From Chloroflexota bacterium (GTDB lineage: Bacteria; Chloroflexota; Limnocylindria; QHBO01), in NCBI GenBank assembly GCA_013694645.1, contig JACDBZ010000115.1:1-17745 (forward strand): a DNA stretch of 17,745 nucleotides, in the 5' to 3' direction. Positions 6,684 through 14,115 of the stretch are shown piece after piece. Under the pieces are notes generated by a model. It was not told the origin of the DNA. It saw only the letters and a list, made by a program, of their open reading frames with translations, and searched no databases. Within the stretch, counting starts at the first letter, position 1. Each line of letters starts with the position of its first letter. The translations under genes were made by a program, and so were the position numbers.

Positions 6684-8320
6684 CCACGACGCTCGTGCGC
6701 GCCGATATGGCGCTGCTCCTCGATGTGGGATCCGCGTGGGCAAAGGCCGGCGTGATCGGTAGGGTACGCGGCCGCTGGCGGCTCGTCGCGCACGCTGCGC
6801 AGCCCACCGCATGGGGCGCCACGGCGCTCCGGCGGTCGCTGGTCGATCAGCTCACCGCATCGGTGGACCCGCGACTGGTGCATCAGCTGGACGATCTGAT
6901 CGCCGATGCGAACCGGATCGAATGCCACACCGCGCGACGGCCGGCGCGGCTCGCCGTGGTGGCTGTCTCGCGAGAGCTGTCCGGCAGCGCAGCTCGTCGA
7001 GCGGCCGAGGCCGCCGGTTGGCAAGTAGTGGAGACGGTGACCGTTGACGACGGCAGAACTCTGGCCGACCGGTTGAGCATGCTCCAGGCTGCGGAGGTGG
7101 ACGCCTGGCTCATCGCCGGGGGTTTTGACGGCTCGCGCAGCCCACGCGCGCTCGAGGCTGCCGCGCTCGTCGCCGCGGCCCGGCGCGTGGAAGGCGGTGC
7201 GGTCATCTGGGCCGGGTCGGCGTCGCTGGCGGCTGAGGTCGACCGCCTCTTCGAGCCGGGTGCGCTCTCAGTGATCGGGAATCCGCGGCCGGACGCGCGC
7301 CATGAGGAGCCGGCGGCCCTGCGAGCGCATCTCGCCGGCCTGCTGCGTGATGCGGTGACGCCGGAGGACGAGACGCACCTATCCTCGGTGGCCTTCCCAC
7401 GCGCCATCGGCGCGCTTGCCGGCGCGACAGGCCTTCGCATCCTGGGCGTTGATCTCGGCGCCCGGTCCGCTACCCGTGCACTTGCCGAACCTGATGGGAC
7501 CTTCAGCAGCCGAGTGCACGCCCGCGGCGGCCTTGCGGGCACGGTGCTCGCATCCGGCGCCGCTGCGCGCGTCGCGCGTCTCGCGGGCGACGCCGGCGAG
7601 GAAGCCGCGGTCGCGGACCTGCTCCAGACGCTCCGCGCGCGTCCATCGACCCTTCCGCAGACGCCGGAGGAGCTCTCCGCCACGCAGACAGCCGCCCGCG
7701 TCCAGTTGGCAGGCATGCTCGAGGAGGGCGTCGTGGGGTCCCTGGACCTCCTGGTCGGAGCGGGGCGCACGATCGCCGCCGCGCCGCGCCCCGCCCAGGC
7801 AGCTCGCATGCTGCTCGACGGCATCCGTCCGGTCGGCGTCACGCAGCTCGCCGTCGACGCCGCCGCGCTGCTCGGTCCACTCGGCTCATTGCCCGACGAC
7901 GAGATCGGTGAGGGGCTTGCGCTGCTGGGAGAGGACCTGCTGGTGCCGCTCGGGACGGCGGTGGTGTGCCGGGGCGGGGTGCCGGGCCGGCTCGCGATGC
8001 GGGTTACCGTGCATCGCTCGGGCTGGCCGTCCAGATCGCCGATCGAGGTGCGCAGCGGCCAGCTCCAGGCGGTGACGCTTCCCAGGGGGCAGGTTGCCGA
8101 GATCACGATCGAGCTGCTCGGCGGCGTCAGCCTGGGTGCTCCCCGTCGGTCGCCGCGCATCGAGGTCAATGCGACGGGAGGGGCGGTCGGGTTGATGCTG
8201 GATGCTCGCGGCGTCCCCGTCGGGCTGCCGAAACGGAGCGATGACCGGCGCACGGTCCTGGCTGGATGGCGCGACTCGATGGCGCGCGAATCCCCGGCCG
8301 GGTCGGAGCGGGTGGCATGA
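6680..8320 (+). CDS. MutL/GlmL-family actin-fold protein (glutamate mutase accessory-like)
   Basis: A 546-residue member of the MutL (GlmL) family of BadF/BadG-related actin-fold proteins, named after the accessory gene next to B12-dependent glutamate mutase in clostridia. Two phosphate-binding strands of the actin fold are visible: LLLDVGSAWAKAGVI (12-26) and ILGVDLGARSATRAL (254-268). Further matches are WLIAGGFDGSRSPRALEAA (143-161), DLLVGAGRTIAAAP (356-369) and LLDGIRPVGVTQLAVDAAAL (378-397), which resembles the family's LDxxxPxGVTELxxD segment. A beta-rich tail (from about 430) ends with VGLMLDARGVPVGLP (503-517). The ATG at 6680 overlaps the previous stop; the frame is open further upstream, but that would run inside the membrane gene. 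No glutamate mutase subunit (MutS/MutE) is nearby, so the role is probably different. Confidence 0.88.
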   Translation: MTTTLVRADMALLLDVGSAWAKAGVIGRVRGRWRLVAHAAQPTAWGATALRRSLVDQLTASVDPRLVHQLDDLIADANRIECHTARRPARLAVVAVSRELSGSAARRAAEAAGWQVVETVTVDDGRTLADRLSMLQAAEVDAWLIAGGFDGSRSPRALEAAALVAAARRVEGGAVIWAGSASLAAEVDRLFEPGALSVIGNPRPDARHEEPAALRAHLAGLLRDAVTPEDETHLSSVAFPRAIGALAGATGLRILGVDLGARSATRALAEPDGTFSSRVHARGGLAGTVLASGAAARVARLAGDAGEEAAVADLLQTLRARPSTLPQTPEELSATQTAARVQLAGMLEEGVVGSLDLLVGAGRTIAAAPRPAQAARMLLDGIRPVGVTQLAVDAAALLGPLGSLPDDEIGEGLALLGEDLLVPLGTAVVCRGGVPGRLAMRVTVHRSGWPSRSPIEVRSGQLQAVTLPRGQVAEITIELLGGVSLGAPRRSPRIEVNATGGAVGLMLDARGVPVGLPKRSDDRRTVLAGWRDSMARESPAGSERVA

Positions 8321-9351
8321 GCGTGGTCCACCGCGTCCGGCTGCCGGTCGGCGCGACCCCCATGGTCGAGGTCGGCCATCGCGTCGAGCCGGCCGAGGTG
8401 CTGGCGACACGGCGCGCCCCGCGGGGCGGCATCAGTGTCGCGGTGGCCGCCCCCCTGCGCCGCTCACCGGCGGATGCTGCGAAATGCCTCCTCGCGCTGC
8501 CGGGCGCCACCCTGGACGCCGGATCGATCCTTGCCCAGGATGATCGAGGCCGGCAGGTCCGGGTGGGCGAGGCCTGCATTCTGCTGGGATACGACCTTGA
8601 CGACGGGTCGGCCATGATCGCACCCCTGAGCGGCAGCGAACCCGTCCTCGGCCATGTGCGCGGTGAGGTCGTCAGCCTCGAGTCGAATGCGATTGAGCTT
8701 CGAATCGCGGGCGCGCTGGTGACGGGGGTCGGCGGCAGCGGCAACGCGGTGCATGGCGAGCTGCGCGTCGCCGTGCACGAGCCGGGGGACGAGCTGCGGG
8801 CAAGCGCCATCGATGTCGGCGCCACGGGCCGGATCATCGTCGGGGGATCACGGGCCTCCGCGGAGACGCTGACGCGCGCACGCGCCATGGGGGTGGCGGG
8901 CATCGTCCTCGGTGGGATCCTCGACAAGGAGCTGCGTGACTTCGAGGCAACGCAGCTGCGACGGCGTGAGATCGGCGGCGTGCGCGGCGACTTCGCGGTG
9001 ATCCTGCTCGAGGGCTTTGGCAAGGTCGGCTTTGATCCAGGCCTCTTCGCCTGGTTTCGGACGCACGAGGGCCGGATGGCGAGCCTCTTTGGAGAGACGG
9101 CGCGCCTCTACGTCTACGATGCCGGCCCCCCTCCCGCGCGCCGCGCCCTCCCGCGTCCCGGTGACCGCGTCATCGCGCATCGGCGCCCGCATGCCGGCCA
9201 GGGTGGCGAGCTCGTACGCGTGATCGATCGGCCATACGCGTTCGCCTCGGGCGTCGTCGGCCGCGCGGCTCTCGTGCGTTTCGAGGACGGGCACACCGCG
9301 GTCGTGCCGGTCGCCAACCTCGAGGCCACGGAGCCGTTGAGCGGCGACTGA
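8317..9351 (+). CDS. Conserved hypothetical beta-rich protein, partner of the MutL-like protein
   Basis: A 344-residue soluble protein without a name known to me. The N-terminal third has glycine-rich turns reminiscent of barrel-sandwich domains (VEVGHRVEPAEVLA at 17-30, PGATLDAGSILAQ at 62-74, PVLGHVRGEVVSLES at 109-123). The middle has an alternating strand-helix region, GRIIVGGSRASAETLTRARAMG (171-192 region), followed by GIVLGGILDKELRDFE (195-210) and VILLEGFGKVGFDPGLFAWF (228-247). The C-terminal 60 residues (PGDRVIAHRRPHAGQGGELV onward) look like a small KOW/SH3-like beta domain. The ATG at 8317 overlaps the MutL-like stop (ATGA), the strongest clue that the two work together. It is the last gene before a new promoter. 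Function unknown. Confidence 0.82.
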   Translation: MSVVHRVRLPVGATPMVEVGHRVEPAEVLATRRAPRGGISVAVAAPLRRSPADAAKCLLALPGATLDAGSILAQDDRGRQVRVGEACILLGYDLDDGSAMIAPLSGSEPVLGHVRGEVVSLESNAIELRIAGALVTGVGGSGNAVHGELRVAVHEPGDELRASAIDVGATGRIIVGGSRASAETLTRARAMGVAGIVLGGILDKELRDFEATQLRRREIGGVRGDFAVILLEGFGKVGFDPGLFAWFRTHEGRMASLFGETARLYVYDAGPPPARRALPRPGDRVIAHRRPHAGQGGELVRVIDRPYAFASGVVGRAALVRFEDGHTAVVPVANLEATEPLSGD

Positions 9352-9363
9352 GCGGCGCGTTCC

Positions 9364-9369
9364 TATACT
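9364..9369 (+). promoter_or_regulatory. Putative -10 element for a leaderless tsaE transcript
   Basis: TATACT ends 7 bases before the ATG of tsaE at 9377. A sigma-70-type -10 box at this distance places the transcription start on or next to the A of the start codon, so the mRNA would have no 5' leader. There is no ribosome binding site between the box and the ATG (the sequence is GGCGCGC). A matching -35 box is weak: TTGAGC at 9337-9342 is 21 bases away, too far for a standard spacer. The box lies in one of the few real gaps in the gene run, just after the MutL-like cluster. Confidence 0.6.
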
Positions 9370-9376
9370 GGCGCGC

Positions 9377-9874
9377 ATGGAGCGATCGACGGTACCCGCC
9401 GTCCTGTTCGGGTCGGGGGTCAGCAGCGGACCGAACGAAACGCATGACATCGGCCGCCAGATCGGTGCCATCGCGGTCCCGGGGATCGTGGTCGCGCTGA
9501 TCGGGTCGCTTGGCGCCGGCAAGACACAGCTGACGAAGGGAATCGCCGCGGGCCTCGGCGTCACCGGGGTCGTGAACAGCCCGACCTTCATTCTGATGAA
9601 CGAGCATGTGGGGCGCCTGCGCCTCTATCACATTGATGCCTACCGGCTGGGCGATGCCGAGGAGGCATGGGCTGCGGGCATCCTCGACGAGCGACAGGCT
9701 GACGGCGTGACCGTGGTCGAGTGGGCCGATCTGCTCGATGGCTGGCTGCCGACGCAGCGGCTCGAGATCCATCTCCATGTTCCGGCGTCCGAACCGATGC
9801 GGCGCGACCTCCGCTGGACGGCGGTCGGGAGCGCGCACCAGCGCCTGGCCGTCGGGGCGCTCGGCGCAGCGTGA
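9377..9874 (+). CDS. tsaE: tRNA N6-threonylcarbamoyladenosine biosynthesis ATPase TsaE
   Basis: TsaE is the ATPase that works with the TsaB-TsaD pair in forming t6A at position 37 of ANN-decoding tRNAs. The 165-residue protein has a Walker A motif, GSLGAGKT (43-50), the family's SPTF motif (68-71), the LYHIDAYRL strand (83-91) with its conserved Asp, and VTVVEWAD (111-118), a Walker-B-like signature. Length is typical. The ATG at 9377 lacks a ribosome binding site but has a -10 box directly upstream, so translation may be leaderless. tsaB follows with a 4-base overlap (GTGA at 9871), then rimI and tsaD, the classical t6A neighbourhood. Confidence 0.96.
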   Translation: MERSTVPAVLFGSGVSSGPNETHDIGRQIGAIAVPGIVVALIGSLGAGKTQLTKGIAAGLGVTGVVNSPTFILMNEHVGRLRLYHIDAYRLGDAEEAWAAGILDERQADGVTVVEWADLLDGWLPTQRLEIHLHVPASEPMRRDLRWTAVGSAHQRLAVGALGAA

Positions 9875-10497
9875 TCATCGCCATTGACGGCGCGTCGGCC
9901 GACCTCTCGATTGCGCTGACCGAACCGGACGGGACCATGGTGGCCGAGGATGCGTGGAGCAGCGCGCAGCGCCAATCTACCGAGCTGCTGCCGCGGCTGC
10001 TGGCGTTGCTGGCGCGGATCGATCGCCCGCTGCATGACGCTTCACTGGTGGCCATCGGCACCGGGCCAGGATCGTTCACCGGGCTCCGAGTGGCGATGGC
10101 CCTGGGCAAGGGCCTCGCCGTTGGCCTCGAGGTGCCGATCGTCGGTGTCCCGAGTCTCGGCGCATGGCTCGACGCGGAACCCGACGCCATCGGCGCACTC
10201 GCCCGAGCCGGCGCCCGCGAAGCGTATCTGCTCGAGCGCGGTGACGAAGAGCCACGCATCGTCGACCGGGCAGAGGTGGCCACCGGGTCGCTGCTCGTCG
10301 CGGCTGTGGAGCTGGCAGCCGCATTCGACCTGACCGCCGCGCGCCGGCCGCGCGGGGCGATCGCGATCGCACGTCGTGCCGCGGAACGCATCGAGGTGGA
10401 CGCCGCGGGTGACGATCTGCCAACCCTCGAGCCGATCTACCTGCGCGCACCGCGAGGAGTGGCCGTCGAGAGCGGCGAGCGTGTGCGATGGCTCTGA
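9871..10497 (+). CDS. tsaB: tRNA threonylcarbamoyladenosine biosynthesis protein TsaB
   Basis: TsaB is the inactive ASKHA-fold paralogue of TsaD; it dimerises with TsaD and recruits TsaE for t6A synthesis. The 208-residue protein begins IIAIDGASADLSIAL (2-16), the first strand of the fold, and carries the diagnostic GTGPGSFTGLR (63-73). The segment usually written as H-S-E-x-L-x-P reads QSTELLP (35-41), so the His is replaced. The rest of the N-terminal half follows the family (GVPSLGAWL at 92-100). The frame is open upstream, but the GTG at 9871, overlapping the tsaE stop, puts the first strand at the N-terminus and is the likely start. Its last 10 bases overlap rimI. Confidence 0.95.
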   Translation: MIIAIDGASADLSIALTEPDGTMVAEDAWSSAQRQSTELLPRLLALLARIDRPLHDASLVAIGTGPGSFTGLRVAMALGKGLAVGLEVPIVGVPSLGAWLDAEPDAIGALARAGAREAYLLERGDEEPRIVDRAEVATGSLLVAAVELAAAFDLTAARRPRGAIAIARRAAERIEVDAAGDDLPTLEPIYLRAPRGVAVESGERVRWL

Positions 10498-11000
10498 CGG
10501 CCCGGGTCCTCATCGAGCCGATGAACCTCGCCGATGTCGCGGCCGTCCACGAGATCGAGCGGCTCAGCTTCACGACGCCATGGCCCGCGTACGCGTTCGA
10601 ACAGGAGCTGAAGGGCAATCGGCTGGCTCATTACCTGGTTGCGCGCGCGGGCGACGCGGTTGTCGGCTTCGCGGGTGTCTGGATGATGGTCGACGAAGCG
10701 CACGTCACGACGTTCGGCGTCCACCCGCGCTGGCGTCGCCAATCGATCGGCCGGCAGCTTCTGCTGAGGCTCGGCGAGCTTGCCCTCAGCATCGGTGCGC
10801 GGCGCATGACGCTCGAGGTCCGCGAGTCGAATGCTGGCGCGCAGGCCATGTACCGCGGGTTCGGCTTCGAGGCCGCTGGACGCCGCCGCGCGTACTACAC
10901 CGATGATGGCGAGGACGCCCTGGTGATGACCACCCCCGACCTCGCTGATCCGACCATGCGCAGCATCATGGAGGCCGAGCGCGGCCGGTGGGCCACATGA
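10488..11000 (+). CDS. rimI: Ribosomal-protein-alanine N-acetyltransferase RimI
   Basis: A 170-residue GNAT acetyltransferase of the RimI family, which acetylates the N-terminal alanine of ribosomal protein S18 (bS18) from acetyl-CoA. Evidence is VTTFGVHPRWRRQSIGRQLL (73-92), the acetyl-CoA-binding strand and loop, then LEVRESNAGAQAMYRGFGF (109-127) and RRAYYTDDGEDALVM (133-147), the RimI-specific closing motif. The pyrophosphate loop RxxGxG is RRQSIG here (83-88), so its first glycine is a serine. The ATG at 10488 overlaps the tsaB end by 10 bases, and the stop overlaps tsaD by 4 (ATGA). The tsaE-tsaB-rimI-tsaD order is widespread in bacteria and supports the assignment. Confidence 0.94.
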   Translation: MALTARVLIEPMNLADVAAVHEIERLSFTTPWPAYAFEQELKGNRLAHYLVARAGDAVVGFAGVWMMVDEAHVTTFGVHPRWRRQSIGRQLLLRLGELALSIGARRMTLEVRESNAGAQAMYRGFGFEAAGRRRAYYTDDGEDALVMTTPDLADPTMRSIMEAERGRWAT

Positions 11001-12037
11001 GCGGCCCGCGGGTCCTCGCGATCGAGTCTTCGTGCGACGAGACCGGCGTGGCGGTCGTCGTGGGTGGGCGTCGGATCGAGGCGAACCAGGTCGCCAGCCA
11101 GGTGGCGTTGCACGCCGTGACCGGCGGCATCGTGCCGGAGGTCGCCGCGCGGCAGCAGCTTCGTTGGATCGTGCCCACCCTCGAGGCGGCGTTCCAGCAG
11201 TCGGGAGTGGGCTGGGAGGACCTCGATGCCGTCGCCGTGACCCACGGGCCCGGACTGATCGGGTCGCTGCTGGTGGGCGTCAACGTCGCCAAGGCGCTGG
11301 CCGTCACGCACGACCTGCCACTCGTCGGCGTGAACCACATCGAGGGGCACATCTACGCGAACTGGCTGACCGGAGCCGCCGAAACGCCGCTCCCTGCCGA
11401 GCCACCATTTCCCCTGGTCTGCCTCGTGGTCAGCGGCGGACACACGCAGCTCGTGCTCATGCAGGATCACGGCCGGTACACGCTCCTGGGCCAGACGGTC
11501 GACGACGCGGCGGGCGAGGCGTTCGACAAGGTCGGTCGATTGCTCGGGCTCCCGTATCCCGGCGGACCGGCGATCAGTGCCGCGGCGGTCGGCGCGACGC
11601 CGGCGACGCGCTTTCCCCGCGCGCGCACGGCGGGTCCGTATGACTTCAGCTTCTCCGGCCTCAAGACCGCCGTGCTGCGCGCGGTCGAGGGCTATCGAGC
11701 GCGAAACGAGCCGATCCCGATCGACGGCATCGCCGCCGCGTTCGAGGAAGCCGTCGTCGACGCGCTGGCAACGAAGACGCTCGCCGCGGCTCGTGACCAT
11801 GGCGTGGCGGCCGTGGCGCTGGGTGGGGGCGTCGCTGCCAACGCCGCTCTGCGTCACAGTCTGGGTCAGCGGTTGCGCGCCGAAGGTCTGCCGCTGCTCG
11901 TGCCGCCGCCCGCGCTGTGCACCGACAACGGGGCGATGATCGGGGCGGCAGCGGGATTTCGGTTCGCCGCCGGCGATCGGGCTGACGCGGCGCTCGAGGC
12001 CGTTCCCAATCTTGCGCTGCCCTGGCTGGTGCCGTGA
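10997..12037 (+). CDS. tsaD: tRNA N6-adenosine threonylcarbamoyltransferase TsaD
   Basis: TsaD transfers the threonylcarbamoyl group from threonylcarbamoyl-AMP to A37 of tRNA. From the ATG at 10997 the protein is 346 residues, normal for the family. Motifs: VLAIESSCDETGVAVV (6-21), TGGIVPEVAARQQL (42-55), THGPGLIGSLLVGVN (82-96), and NHIEGHIYANWL (113-124), where His114 and His118 are the metal ligands. Later come VVSGGHTQLVL, YDFSFSGLKTAVLRA, the GGGVAANAALR loop and CTDNGAMIGAA with the third ligand Asp. An upstream GTG (10988) is in frame, but the ATG forms an ATGA overlap with rimI and is preferred. One oddity: the usual His after the ASR motif is Gln. The 3' end overlaps rsmA. Confidence 0.97.
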   Translation: MSGPRVLAIESSCDETGVAVVVGGRRIEANQVASQVALHAVTGGIVPEVAARQQLRWIVPTLEAAFQQSGVGWEDLDAVAVTHGPGLIGSLLVGVNVAKALAVTHDLPLVGVNHIEGHIYANWLTGAAETPLPAEPPFPLVCLVVSGGHTQLVLMQDHGRYTLLGQTVDDAAGEAFDKVGRLLGLPYPGGPAISAAAVGATPATRFPRARTAGPYDFSFSGLKTAVLRAVEGYRARNEPIPIDGIAAAFEEAVVDALATKTLAAARDHGVAAVALGGGVAANAALRHSLGQRLRAEGLPLLVPPPALCTDNGAMIGAAAGFRFAAGDRADAALEAVPNLALPWLVP

Positions 12038-12903
12038 GCGACCCGTTGGCGTCCGACCGGCTAGCGCCGCCGACGCCCGGTCAGCTCCGACGCCTCATGG
12101 GCGCCGAGGGGTTGCGCCCCCGGAAGAGTCTGAGCCAGAACTTCCTGACCGATCCCGAGGCGCTCGACGCCATCGTGGCGGCCGCCGAGCTGCATCCGGG
12201 AGACGACGTCGTCGAGATCGGCCCCGGGCTGGGCGTGCTCACCCGTCGCCTTCTCGCGGCGGGTGCATCGGTCCTGGCGGTCGAGCTTGATCCACGCTTG
12301 GCCGAGTACCTGCGTCGCGAGCTGTACGGCGTGGATCGCTTCGAGCTCGTCGAGGCCGATGCGCTGTCGCTGCATCCGCGCGAGTTCTTTCCGGGCAGGC
12401 CGATCAAGGTCGTGGCCAACATCCCGTACCACATCACCAGTCCGCTGCTGCACGCGTTCCTCGAGGGCGAGCGGCCGCCGGAGCTGACGGTGCTCCTCGT
12501 GCAGCGCGAGGTCGCCGAGCGCGTCGCGGCGCCGCCTGGACGGATGAGCTACCTGTCGGTCTTCGTGCAGAACGTGGCGAACGCGGAGGTCGTGGCCCGC
12601 GTGCCGCCGCACGCCTTCGAGCCGGCCCCGGCCGTGGAGTCTGCGGTACTGCGTCTGCGTCGGCGTGATCGACCTGCCGTGGTCGTCGGACCGACGCGCG
12701 AGCCGTTTTATCGCGTGGTGCAGGCCGGGTTCCGGCAGCGTCGCAAGCAGGTCCACAACGGCCTCACGCGCGAGCTGGCGATCGACCGGGAGGTGGTCGA
12801 GGCCGCGCTCGGGGCCTGCGCCATCGAATCCGACCGGCGGCCGCAGACCCTGACCGTGGACGAGTGGGCGTGCCTGACCGCGCGCGTGGAGCCGCTGCTG
12901 TGA
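12034..12903 (+). CDS. rsmA: 16S rRNA (adenine1518-N6/adenine1519-N6)-dimethyltransferase
   Basis: RsmA (KsgA) uses S-adenosylmethionine to dimethylate two adjacent adenines in helix 45 of 16S rRNA, a late step in 30S assembly. The 289-residue protein shows SLSQNFLTD (32-40), VVEIGPGLGVLT (59-70), the SAM-binding loop, the acidic ribose ligand in AVELDPRL (82-89), VEADAL (106-111), and the catalytic NIPYHITSPLLH (129-140). The C-terminal FRQRRKQVHNGL segment is the family's RNA-contacting region. The GTG at 12034 overlaps the tsaD stop (GTGA) and the stop overlaps ispE (GTGA). rsmA followed by ispE is a common gene order in Gram-positive and related bacteria. Confidence 0.96.
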   Translation: MSDPLASDRLAPPTPGQLRRLMGAEGLRPRKSLSQNFLTDPEALDAIVAAAELHPGDDVVEIGPGLGVLTRRLLAAGASVLAVELDPRLAEYLRRELYGVDRFELVEADALSLHPREFFPGRPIKVVANIPYHITSPLLHAFLEGERPPELTVLLVQREVAERVAAPPGRMSYLSVFVQNVANAEVVARVPPHAFEPAPAVESAVLRLRRRDRPAVVVGPTREPFYRVVQAGFRQRRKQVHNGLTRELAIDREVVEAALGACAIESDRRPQTLTVDEWACLTARVEPLL

Positions 12904-13724
12904 TCCGCGCGCTCCGCCTCGACGCACCGGCCAAGATCAACCTGACGCTCTCGGTGGTCGGTCGCCGTCCCGATGGTCACCACCTCCTCGACAGCGAGTT
13001 CGCGCTGCTCGATCTCAGTGACCGGCTCCGCCTGATGCCGGGTTCCATCGGGCTGCGGATGGATGGCGAGGCCGCGAGTGGTCTGCCGCTCGCCGATGAG
13101 AATCTTGCCTGGCGCGGACTGGTCGCCGGGCTGGGGGGAGACGTCGATCGCGCCTGCCTGGCGCTCGAGAAGAGGATCCCATCCTCCGCCGGTCTCGGCG
13201 GCGGCTCGTCGGATGCCGCGGCCGCCTGGCGGCTGGGTCGTGCGTGGCGCGGGCTGGAAGACGCTGCGGGCGAGGACGATCTCATTGCGCTGGCACGGAT
13301 CGGCGCCGACGTGCCGTTCTTCGCGTCTGGCCTGTCCGCGGCGCGGGTGACCGGGATCGGGGAGCGCATCGAGGCCATTGACTCCATCCAGCGGCACGTC
13401 GTCCTTGCGCACCCTCCGTTCGGCCTGTCGACCGCCGCGATCTTCGGCGAGCTTCGCTCGGAGGAATGGGGCCGCCTGGAAAATGATCTGCTCGCTCCTG
13501 CGCGGCGGCTGCGGCCCGAGCTCGACGGCTTGTTGGAGGTCATCGCCGAGGCCGGCGGCGAGCCCCGGCTGACCGGTTCCGGACCGACCATCTTCAGCCT
13601 TGCCGCGGACGCTGAGCGTGCCGGTGCGCTGGCCGGGCGCCTTCGCGACGCCGGGATACGCGCGACGGTGACCCGGACGCGCGTCGCAGCGGCTAGCATC
13701 GAACGCATCACCGAGGAGGATTGA
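12900..13724 (+). CDS. ispE: 4-diphosphocytidyl-2-C-methyl-D-erythritol kinase
   Basis: IspE phosphorylates CDP-ME with ATP in the MEP pathway to isopentenyl diphosphate. The 274-residue protein is a GHMP kinase. LDAPAKINLTLSVVGRRPDG (7-26) carries the catalytic Lys12. PSSAGLGGGSSDAAAA (94-109) is the ATP-binding glycine-rich loop. ARIGADVPFFASG (132-144) carries Asp137, the catalytic base. ENDLLAP and LTGSGPTIF close the substrate and GHMP C-terminal motifs. The frame opens earlier at 12864, but the GTG at 12900 gives the standard N-terminus and a GTGA overlap with rsmA. It shows that the host makes isoprenoids by the MEP route, matching the polyprenyl diphosphate synthase at the window's end. 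Confidence 0.96.
   Translation: MIRALRLDAPAKINLTLSVVGRRPDGHHLLDSEFALLDLSDRLRLMPGSIGLRMDGEAASGLPLADENLAWRGLVAGLGGDVDRACLALEKRIPSSAGLGGGSSDAAAAWRLGRAWRGLEDAAGEDDLIALARIGADVPFFASGLSAARVTGIGERIEAIDSIQRHVVLAHPPFGLSTAAIFGELRSEEWGRLENDLLAPARRLRPELDGLLEVIAEAGGEPRLTGSGPTIFSLAADAERAGALAGRLRDAGIRATVTRTRVAAASIERITEED
13713..13720 (+). promoter_or_regulatory. Strong ribosome binding site for ridA
   Basis: GAGGAGGA lies 8 bases before the GTG start of ridA at 13729, inside the last codons of ispE. It is the best Shine-Dalgarno match I see in the window. It decides the GTG start, and it contrasts with the overlapping, poorly marked starts upstream. Confidence 0.75.
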
Positions 13725-13728
13725 ACCA

Positions 13729-14115
13729 GTGCGCGACGTGATCAGCACCCCGAGCGCTCCTGCTGCCGCGGGCCCGTACAGCCAGGCGATCCGGGCGGGC
13801 GGCCTCGTCTTCACCGCCGGCCAGCTCGGTCTCGATCCGTCGACCAGCGATTTCGCGGCCGATGACGTGGCGGGGCAGGCCGAGCGTGCGCTGGTCAACC
13901 TGGCGGCAATCCTCGACGCCGCCGGCAGCGGCCTGGATAAGCTCGTCAAGGTCACCGTCTACCTGGTGGACATCGGTGATTGGCCGGCCGTCAACGAGGT
14001 CTATGCCCGTGTCATCCCCGAGCCGTTCCCGGCGCGCAGCGCGTTTGCGGTGAAAGACCTGCCGAAGGGCGCGCTGGTCGAGATCGAGGCGATCGCCACG
14101 GTGACCTCCGGTTGA
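13729..14115 (+). CDS. ridA: RidA family enamine/imine deaminase
   Basis: RidA (YjgF/YER057c/UK114 family) hydrolyses reactive 2-aminoacrylate-type enamines and imines formed by PLP enzymes, preventing their damage; it forms a cytoplasmic trimer. The 128-residue protein has APAAAGPYSQAIRAGGLVF (10-28), GQLGLDP (31-37), the inter-subunit strand VKVTVYLVDIGDW (73-85), and PARSAFAVKDLPKGALVEIE (101-120). Arg103 corresponds to the substrate-carboxylate-binding arginine, and Glu120 to the conserved glutamate, of canonical active RidA members. The GTG start has a strong ribosome binding site. It is 4 bases from ispE. Alanine racemase in this window is a PLP enzyme, but no direct link is shown. Confidence 0.95.
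   Translation: MRDVISTPSAPAAAGPYSQAIRAGGLVFTAGQLGLDPSTSDFAADDVAGQAERALVNLAAILDAAGSGLDKLVKVTVYLVDIGDWPAVNEVYARVIPEPFPARSAFAVKDLPKGALVEIEAIATVTSG

Noticed and set aside
13693..13698. TAGCAT as a -10 box for ridA
   Set aside because: It lies in the coding end of ispE with no convincing -35 partner, and ridA is only 4 bases from ispE, so read-through is simpler.
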